From contig LKUH01000209.1 of NCBI GenBank assembly GCA_001412425.1, positions 1-7,045 on the forward strand: a stretch of 7,045 nt of DNA. The letters run 5' to 3'. Positions 1-4,901 of this stretch are shown piece by piece. Below the pieces are notes generated by a model. The model was not told where the DNA came from. It was given only the letters and a program-made list of their open reading frames with translations, and did not search any database. How positions within the stretch are numbered: the stretch's first letter is position 1; every line of letters starts with the position of its first letter. Position numbers and translations under genes: made by a program. This DNA comes from Candidatus Cloacimonas sp. SDB. GTDB taxonomy: Bacteria > Cloacimonadota > Cloacimonadia > Cloacimonadales > TCS61.

Positions 1-1023
1 TTTGTTGGACTAAAAAATGCCAGGATCAAAATTGAAGACAGCGGAGCACTGGACCATGTGCTTGCTGCTCGAATTGAATCTGCTGTAAAACAGCTGATAA
101 AGACAAATAAAGAGTATCTTCCTGAAATAATTCCGGGAAATAGGGTTGAGACGGAAAAAGATCGCTGGAGAAGATCCCGCCTTTATCTTCCGGGAAACAC
201 TCCGAAATTGGCTTTAAATGCTGGGATTCACAAACCTGACAGTATTATTCTTGATCTGGAAGATTCTGTAGCACCGACAAAAAAAGCCGAAGCCGCAATT
301 CTCGTCAGAAATACACTTCGAGCTGTAAATTTTTACGGGGCGGAAAGAATGGTAAGAATTAATCAATTACCGGCAGGATTGAAGGATCTTGATCTGATAG
401 TTCCACACTATGTTAATCTTATATTGGTACCAAAATGTGAATCTTCTGAGCAGATAGAAGCTGTCAATCAACACATTCAAAATATCAAGAAAGCGAAGAA
501 TCTTACTTACAATATCTGGCTTATGCCCATCATTGAAAGTGCATTGGGAGTGATAAATTCTTATCAGATTGCTTCCTGTGATAATGTTGTAGCTCTGGCT
601 ATCGGATTGGAAGATTATACTGCTGATCTTGGTGTGCAGAGAACACCTGAAGGCTTGGAATCTTTTTTTGCCAGATCTCAGATAGTTAATTCAGCCCGGG
701 CAGCTAAAGTTCAGTCCATCGACTCGGTATTTTCCGATGTCAACGATATGGCAGCCCTTAAACAGAACGTGCTGATCTCTAAATCTCTCGGTTTTGAGGG
801 TATGGGATGTATTCATCCCCGCCAGATAAGTGTTATACACGAAGGTTATGCTCCGACAGAGGCAGAGATAACCAAGGCAAAACAGATTATGCAGGCTTAT
901 CAGGAAGCAAAGGATAAGGGCCTGGGTGTTGTAGCACTGGGTTCAAAAATGATAGATGCTCCTGTAGTAAAAAGAGCCGGAAAGACCCTGGAAATGGTTG
1001 GGATTGGAGGTAAAAACAAATGA
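1..1023 (+). CDS. citE: Citrate lyase acyl-carrier (CitD) domain fused to beta subunit (CitE), 5' truncated by window edge
   Basis: The reading frame is open from base 1 with no stop, so the gene starts upstream; 340 residues are visible. The first 35 or so (GLKNARIKIEDSGALDHVL and after) resemble the C-terminal half of CitD, the acyl carrier protein of citrate lyase, whose usual end has a V.L...D.GALD..L.AR.E pattern. A linker of about 20 residues leads at about residue 55 into a full CitE domain of about 286 residues: RSRLYLPGN, ILDLEDSV (83-89), VRIN (118-121), the Mg-binding Glu in PIIES (E179), the acidic motif LEDYTADLG (D205), and IHPRQ (271-275). CitE belongs to the HpcH/HpaI aldolase-like family and cleaves citryl-ACP to acetyl-ACP and oxaloacetate in the cytoplasm. 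The prosthetic-group serine of CitD would lie upstream, outside the window. The stop overlaps citF. A GTG start at 58 is unlikely because CitD-like sequence precedes it in frame. Confidence 0.
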   Translation, partial: FVGLKNARIKIEDSGALDHVLAARIESAVKQLIKTNKEYLPEIIPGNRVETEKDRWRRSRLYLPGNTPKLALNAGIHKPDSIILDLEDSVAPTKKAEAAILVRNTLRAVNFYGAERMVRINQLPAGLKDLDLIVPHYVNLILVPKCESSEQIEAVNQHIQNIKKAKNLTYNIWLMPIIESALGVINSYQIASCDNVVALAIGLEDYTADLGVQRTPEGLESFFARSQIVNSARAAKVQSIDSVFSDVNDMAALKQNVLISKSLGFEGMGCIHPRQISVIHEGYAPTEAEITKAKQIMQAYQEAKDKGLGVVALGSKMIDAPVVKRAGKTLEMVGIGGKNK

Positions 1024-2582
1024 AAAAAGCAGATAAATTTGTTAAAAACGCTGCGGGAAGAATGGTCCCTACCATTGTAAACGGTAAAGAAGTTATTCCC
1101 TTTAAGGGGGTTAATAAATACTGGCCGACTCATAAAGGAGCTGCCCCCCGGGTTCCAACCTGCATAGATTATCCTGCAGACGGCAATAAAATAGTTGATT
1201 CATTAAAAGAAGCTCTTGTTAAATCGGGGTTAAAGGATGGAATGAGCATCTCAACTCATCATCATTATAGAAATGGTGATTATATTTCCAATCTGGTTTT
1301 TGATATAGCTGCCGAACTGGGCATAAAAAACCTTACCTGGCTTCCCAGTGCCGCTTTCCCCTGCCACGAACCTGTTATAAAACATCTGGAGTCCGGAGTA
1401 GTTCACCATATAGAGGGAAGCCTGAACGGACCTCTGGGAGATTTCTGCAGTCGGGGTAAAATGACCGGATCCGGCTATTTAAGAAGTCACGGAGGAAGAT
1501 ACCGTGCAATTGCGGATGGCGAAATCCATATTGATATAGCTGTAATGTGTGCTTCTGCCGCCGATATGACCGGTAATGCCAATGGTGTGCTGGGAAAACA
1601 TCCTTTCGGACCTATGGCTTTTACTAAAGCTGACACCAAGTATGCCGACCGAACTATTGTTGTTACAGATTCTCTGATCGAATTTCCTTGTTATCCCTGG
1701 GAAATAATGGGAAACGATGTGGATTTTGTTGTTGTGGTTGATGAAATCGGTGATCCTGAAAAAATAGTGTCCGGTACTACCAGAATAACTAAAAGCCCTG
1801 ACAGATTACTTATAGCCGAAAGTGTGGCCAAATTCGTGGAAGCAGCGGGAATCCTGAGGGATGGTATGAATTTTCAGGCAGGCGCGGGAGGAACATCTCT
1901 TGCCTTTGTTCATTTTGTTAAGGAAATGATGAAAAAGCAAGGGATCAAAGCCAGAAGCATGATCGGCGGCAGCACTAAATTTCTGGTCGACATGATGCAG
2001 GAAGGTTTGACAGATTATATATTTGATGGTCAAACTTTTGGCCTGGAAGCAATTGACTCTCTGCGGGATAATCCCCGACATATTCCCATCGGTATTTTTG
2101 ACATCTATGATTTCCACGCCAAAGGGAATCTGGTTCAAATGATGGATGTAATTGTACTTGGAAGTACGGAAGTTGATGTTAACTTCAATGCTAACTGTGT
2201 TACTCACAGTGACGGAAGAATGTTGCACGGCATCGGCGGTTTCCAGAATTGTCTGCTGGCAAAATGCACAATTATTGCAGTTCCCTCTTTCAGGGATAGA
2301 ATACCGGTAATCAGGGATGAAGTAACAACTCTGGTAGCTCCCGGAGAACTGGTGGATGTTATCGTTACGGAACGCGGGATCTGCATAAATCCCCGCAGAA
2401 AAGATCTTATCGAAGCCACAAAAAATTCAGGACTGCCAATCAGGGATATCAAAGAACTTAAAAAAGAAGTTGATCAGATCTGTGGCATTCCTGCCCACCC
2501 AAAATTATCTGATGAAATGGTGGCGGTAGTGGAATGGATCGATGGGACTATTTTAGATACAATTAGGAAAGTGCTGGATTAA
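1020..2582 (+). CDS. citF: Citrate lyase alpha subunit (citrate:acetyl-ACP transferase)
   Basis: CitF exchanges the acetyl group on the lyase acyl carrier for citrate, giving citryl-ACP for CitE. The 520-residue product matches CitF along its whole length, and the usual size is about 500-520. Recognisable stretches are SLKEALVKSGLKDGMSIS with the following HH motif (61-82), GPLGDFCSRGKM (137-148), SHGGRYRAIADGE (156-168), GNANGVLGK (185-193), QAGAGGTSLA (286-295), IGGSTKFLVDM (315-325), VTHSDGRMLHGIGG (394-407), and IVTERGICINPRR (448-460). The start ATG overlaps the citDE stop as ATGA, and GGAGGT lies 8 nt upstream inside the preceding gene, so translation of the two subunits is probably coupled. 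No frameshift or truncation is seen. Assignment is firm; CitF is distinctive within the CoA-transferase-like proteins, and the adjacent CitE supports it. Confidence 0.
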   Translation: MKKADKFVKNAAGRMVPTIVNGKEVIPFKGVNKYWPTHKGAAPRVPTCIDYPADGNKIVDSLKEALVKSGLKDGMSISTHHHYRNGDYISNLVFDIAAELGIKNLTWLPSAAFPCHEPVIKHLESGVVHHIEGSLNGPLGDFCSRGKMTGSGYLRSHGGRYRAIADGEIHIDIAVMCASAADMTGNANGVLGKHPFGPMAFTKADTKYADRTIVVTDSLIEFPCYPWEIMGNDVDFVVVVDEIGDPEKIVSGTTRITKSPDRLLIAESVAKFVEAAGILRDGMNFQAGAGGTSLAFVHFVKEMMKKQGIKARSMIGGSTKFLVDMMQEGLTDYIFDGQTFGLEAIDSLRDNPRHIPIGIFDIYDFHAKGNLVQMMDVIVLGSTEVDVNFNANCVTHSDGRMLHGIGGFQNCLLAKCTIIAVPSFRDRIPVIRDEVTTLVAPGELVDVIVTERGICINPRRKDLIEATKNSGLPIRDIKELKKEVDQICGIPAHPKLSDEMVAVVEWIDGTILDTIRKVLD

Positions 2583-2632
2583 ATTTAAAATTTGTGATAT
2601 ATGTCTGTTAATAAACCAAAAGGAGTAAAGCA

Positions 2633-3820
2633 ATGAGTAAAAGAACAATAGTTACTATGCCGGGCGACGGTATTGGTAAAACTGTTTTACCTGAAGCAGT
2701 TCGGGTTTTGCAAGCTGTCGGATTTCAAGCCGATTATGTTCATGCCGATATTGGCTGGGAGTTCTGGTGTAAAGAAGGAAATCCCCTGCCTCAGAGAACT
2801 CTTGATTTAATTGAAAAACATAAGATCGTGCTTTTTGGTGCAATTACTTCCAAACCGAAAAGTGAAGCCGCTAAAGAATTAAGCCCGGAGCTGCAGGATA
2901 AAGGGTATGTTTATTATAGCCCGATAGTGGGATTACGTCAGCATTTCACTCTTGATATCTGTCAGCGCCCCTGTATATCCTTCAAGGGAAATCCGCTTAA
3001 TTTTATTAGAAAAGGACCCGGTGACACAATTGAAGAACCGGAAGTTAATGTGGTTGTTTTCCGCCAGAACACGGAAGGACTATATGGCGGGGTCGAATGG
3101 ACAAATCCTCCCGATCAGGTTTACGATGCTTTGATGACCCATCCTAAGTTCAGTAAGAATTTTGGCTGGAGTCCTAAAGAAGAGCTGGCTGTATCAACCA
3201 GGATCTTCACAAAAAAATATTCGGAAAGGATCTGCCGGGCAGCGTTTGAATATGCTAGAAAATTCAAATATGAAAGAGTAACCCTGTGTGAAAAACCAAA
3301 CGTTATTCGTGAAACCAGTGGAATGATGCTGGCTATTTGCCGTGAGCTGGAAAAAGAATACCAGGATATTCGATTCAACTATACCAATATAGACGCTCAG
3401 ATGATGTGGCTTACCAAAGATCCGGAGAAATACGGTATAATTATTGCCGGCAATATGTTTGGTGACATCGTTTCTGATGGTTTTGCTGGACTGATAGGCG
3501 GTCTGGGATTTGCCTGCAGTGCTAATATCGGTGAACAAGTCGCGATCTTTGAACCGACCCACGGTTCAGCCCCAAAATATGAAAAACTGAATCCTTCCAT
3601 TGTTAATCCCATTGCCATGATCATGTCAGCCTGTATGATGCTTGACCATATAGGAGAAATTGAAAAAGCAGCCCAAATCAGAAATGCTATTGGTAAAGTT
3701 GTAGAAGCAGGAAAGGTCCGTGCTTACGATATGCTTAAAATGAGCGGATCTCAGGAAGTTCTGGATAAGGGAGCTGCTTCAACCTCTGAAATGACCGATG
3801 CAATTATAGCCGCATTATAA
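2633..3820 (+). CDS. icd: Isocitrate dehydrogenase, probably NADP-dependent
   Basis: This is a 395-residue member of the isocitrate/isopropylmalate beta-decarboxylating dehydrogenases: isocitrate + NAD(P)+ to 2-oxoglutarate + CO2. Visible motifs are the N-terminal MPGDGIG (9-15), S96 aligning with the substrate-binding serine of E. coli Icd, LRQ (101-103), QRP (R112), FRQNTEGLYGG (R144, Y151), KPN with the catalytic lysine K221, metal ligands D254, D278 and D282 in GNMFGDIVSD, and THGSAPKY (309-316). K315-Y316 match the Lys-Tyr pair of NADP-type enzymes, where NAD-type enzymes have Asp and a small residue. Y365 with K369 match Tyr391/Arg395 of E. coli Icd apart from a conservative Lys. An AAAGGAG ribosome binding site lies 7 nt before the ATG, 50 nt after citF, so co-transcription is likely. 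Isopropylmalate or homoisocitrate dehydrogenase are alternatives, but S96, K315-Y316 and the citrate context favour isocitrate. Confidence 0.
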   Translation: MSKRTIVTMPGDGIGKTVLPEAVRVLQAVGFQADYVHADIGWEFWCKEGNPLPQRTLDLIEKHKIVLFGAITSKPKSEAAKELSPELQDKGYVYYSPIVGLRQHFTLDICQRPCISFKGNPLNFIRKGPGDTIEEPEVNVVVFRQNTEGLYGGVEWTNPPDQVYDALMTHPKFSKNFGWSPKEELAVSTRIFTKKYSERICRAAFEYARKFKYERVTLCEKPNVIRETSGMMLAICRELEKEYQDIRFNYTNIDAQMMWLTKDPEKYGIIIAGNMFGDIVSDGFAGLIGGLGFACSANIGEQVAIFEPTHGSAPKYEKLNPSIVNPIAMIMSACMMLDHIGEIEKAAQIRNAIGKVVEAGKVRAYDMLKMSGSQEVLDKGAASTSEMTDAIIAAL

Positions 3821-3885
3821 ATAGTGACGGTATTTATTCTGAGGAGTGAATACGATTATATATAACCTGAGCCAAAATAACCTTA

Positions 3886-3937
3886 TTACCAAGTCTGCAG
3901 GATGGTGCATACCATTCCTGGCTTGGTAATTTTTTTT
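3886..3937 (+). terminator. Intrinsic terminator hairpin, possibly a leader attenuator
   Basis: Perfect outer arms TTACCAAG (3886-3893) and CTTGGTAA (3922-3929) enclose inner arms AGGATGGT (3899-3906 approximately) and ACCATTCCT (3911-3919) around a GCAT loop, and a run of eight T follows (3930-3937). This is a textbook Rho-independent terminator for + strand transcripts and would end the citDE-citF-icd unit, 65 nt after the icd stop. Its T-run stops only 3 nt before the AAGGAG site of the next gene, so any HD-gene transcript starting upstream must read through it. Confidence 0.
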
Positions 3938-3951
3938 ATTAAGGAGTTAGA

Positions 3952-4497
3952 ATGGATATTTTAAAATTATGGCCTGAGATCGAATGGATCAAAGACGAAG
4001 ATTTGCGTGAAAAAGTAAAAAAAACCTGGGAAGAAGCTTTAAAAAGAAGTGTCCTTACCAGCGAAGATCTGCAGAATATACCCTTTACCCTATTAGCCGG
4101 GCCGGATCTGAAAGTTACATTTATGGATCACAAGCGCAGTGTAGTTCATATTGCCAGGGCTGCAGGCGAAAAAGTGAATGAATTTTATCATGACGAACTT
4201 CCTGTAGATATGGATGTACTTATTGCCGGAGCTATTTTGGCAGATGTAGGCAAGCTTCTGGAATATGTTCTGGATGAGAATGGTAAAGCTATTCAGGGTA
4301 ACTATGGCAAATATCTGCGGCACCCCTTCAGCGGTGTTTCTCTAGCCGAAGAATTCGGAGTACCTGCCGAAGTTTGTCATATTATTGCTACCCATGCCGG
4401 AGAAGGAGATATGGTTAAAAGAACAACTGAAGCATATCTTGTCCACCATGCTGATTTCATGACCTTCTTACCCTTTAAATCAAGACTGAAAATTTAA
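3952..4497 (+). CDS. Small HD-domain protein with degenerate HD motif
   Basis: This 181-residue soluble protein has an HD-superfamily (metal-dependent phosphohydrolase) fold signature. Residues 1-50 form a charged helical N-terminus. H60 in DHKRSVVHIARA fits the first metal histidine. GAILADVGKLLEY (93-105) is the HD helix, but the usual His-Asp doublet reads Ala97-Asp98. HPFSGVSLAEEFGVP (124-138), the histidines at 143 and 148 in HIIATHAGEGD, and HHADF with D168 fit the remaining metal-ligand positions. No signal peptide or membrane segment is seen. The start is supported by AAGGAG 5 nt upstream of the ATG. The substrate is unknown; HD proteins act on nucleotides, cyclic dinucleotides or other phosphoesters, and loss of one metal histidine may alter or abolish activity. 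It sits between isocitrate dehydrogenase and aconitase, but behind a terminator, so a metabolic link is only a guess. Confidence 0.
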   Translation: MDILKLWPEIEWIKDEDLREKVKKTWEEALKRSVLTSEDLQNIPFTLLAGPDLKVTFMDHKRSVVHIARAAGEKVNEFYHDELPVDMDVLIAGAILADVGKLLEYVLDENGKAIQGNYGKYLRHPFSGVSLAEEFGVPAEVCHIIATHAGEGDMVKRTTEAYLVHHADFMTFLPFKSRLKI

Positions 4498-4552
4498 GGG
4501 TTATCGAAACATGAAGTTAGAGTTCCAGATTCATGAATAAGAATGAAATTAA

Positions 4553-4577
4553 CGTTTCCAAGCAGGGCATGGAAACG
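4553..4577. repeat. Imperfect hairpin at the left edge of the repeat array
   Basis: Arms CGTTTCCA (4553-4560) and TGGAAACG (4570-4577) are perfect inverted repeats. Inside them GC (4562-4563) pairs with GC (4567-4568) around an AGG loop, with one A-A mismatch. The left arm is the GTTTCCAAGC core used throughout the neighbouring array. A further inverted copy of the core, TTGGAAACG, follows at 4589-4597, and a short perfect hairpin GGGAC-ACAA-GTCCC at 4600-4613. Confidence 0.
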
Positions 4578-4620
4578 AGCAGACAATGTTGGAAACGAAG
4601 GGACACAAGTCCCAAGTCAA

Positions 4621-4823
4621 TATTCTGGTTTCCAAGCCCAGTCACATATTCTGGTTTCTAAGCCCGGTCACACATATTCTGGTTTCCAAGCCCGGCCACA
4701 TATTCTGGTTTCTAAGCCCAGTCACATATTCTGGTTTCTAAGCCCAGTCACATATTCTGGTTTCCCAAGCCCGGCCACATATTCTGGTTTCCAAGCCCGG
4801 CCACATATTCTAGTTTCCAAGCC
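4621..4823. repeat. 26-bp tandem repeat array, seven full units plus an eighth core
   Basis: Units start at 4621, 4647, 4675, 4701, 4727, 4753, 4780 and 4806 (last one core only). Each has an 18-nt core TATTCTGGTTTCYAAGCC and an 8-nt tail of two main kinds, CAGTCACA or CGGCCACA. Unit 2 has an additional CA (28 bp) and unit 6 an additional C in the core (27 bp); the other full units are exactly 26 bp. The array fills most of the 404-nt gap before the aconitase gene. The period is not a multiple of three, so it does not encode a regular peptide repeat. The same core recurs in the degenerate tract at 6744-7045. Confidence 0.
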
Positions 4824-4838
4824 CCTGCTTGGAAACTA
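4811..4838. repeat. Perfect 12-bp hairpin closing the repeat array
   Basis: TAGTTTCCAAGC (4811-4822) and GCTTGGAAACTA (4827-4838) are exact inverted repeats around a CCCT loop. The left arm is the last array core, which carries G to A relative to the other units; that change is matched in the right arm, so the stem stays perfect. No T-run follows on the + strand, so it is not a typical intrinsic terminator in that direction. Confidence 0.
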
Positions 4839-4858
4839 CTGATATAAAAGAGATAAAA

Positions 4859-4889
4859 AAATCTAAATTTAGATTTCCTGCAGGAAATC
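4859..4889. promoter_or_regulatory. Two overlapping perfect palindromes in the aconitase leader
   Basis: AAATCTAAATTTAGATTT (4859-4876) and GATTTCCTGCAGGAAATC (4872-4889) are both perfect 18-bp palindromes sharing GATTT (4872-4876). The second ends 1 nt before the AAGGAG site of the aconitase gene. They could be protein-binding sites or, in RNA, two mutually exclusive weak hairpins. The regulatory role is inferred from position and symmetry alone. Confidence 0.
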
Positions 4890-4890
4890 A

Positions 4891-4896
4891 AAGGAG
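4891..4896 (+). promoter_or_regulatory. Ribosome binding site that decides the aconitase start
   Basis: AAGGAG here is followed by two consecutive in-frame ATG codons at 4899 and 4902. The first would leave a spacing of only 2 nt; the second leaves 5 nt, the same as the HD gene. The second ATG also gives MGLTLIEKIL, matching the usual MG(L/M)T..EKIL start of LeuC-type proteins. Confidence 0.
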
Positions 4897-4901
4897 TTAT
4901 G

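Noticed and set aside
58..60. GTG as the true start of the first gene
   Set aside because: The same frame is open back to base 1 and encodes CitD-like sequence, and no ribosome binding site precedes the GTG.
3856..3865. TTATATATAA as a -10 promoter element for the HD gene
   Set aside because: No acceptable -35 element is found at the right spacing, and the terminator hairpin lies between it and the gene; kept only as a possibility in the findings.
4621..4823. CRISPR array
   Set aside because: The tails between cores are only 8-10 nt and fall into two repeated types, so they cannot be spacers; no cas genes are present.
4811..4838. Intrinsic terminator for the HD gene
   Set aside because: The stem is strong but is followed by ACTGATATAAAAG with no T-run on the + strand.
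4553..4838. Insertion sequence or transposon remnant
   Set aside because: No transposase fragment or target-site duplication is visible; the inverted cores alone do not establish a transposable element.
4543..4842. 99-residue ORF with repeated SKPGH/SGFQARPH-like peptides
   Set aside because: It is a translation through the 26-bp DNA repeats in changing frames, has no ribosome binding site, resembles no known protein, and runs into the terminal hairpin.
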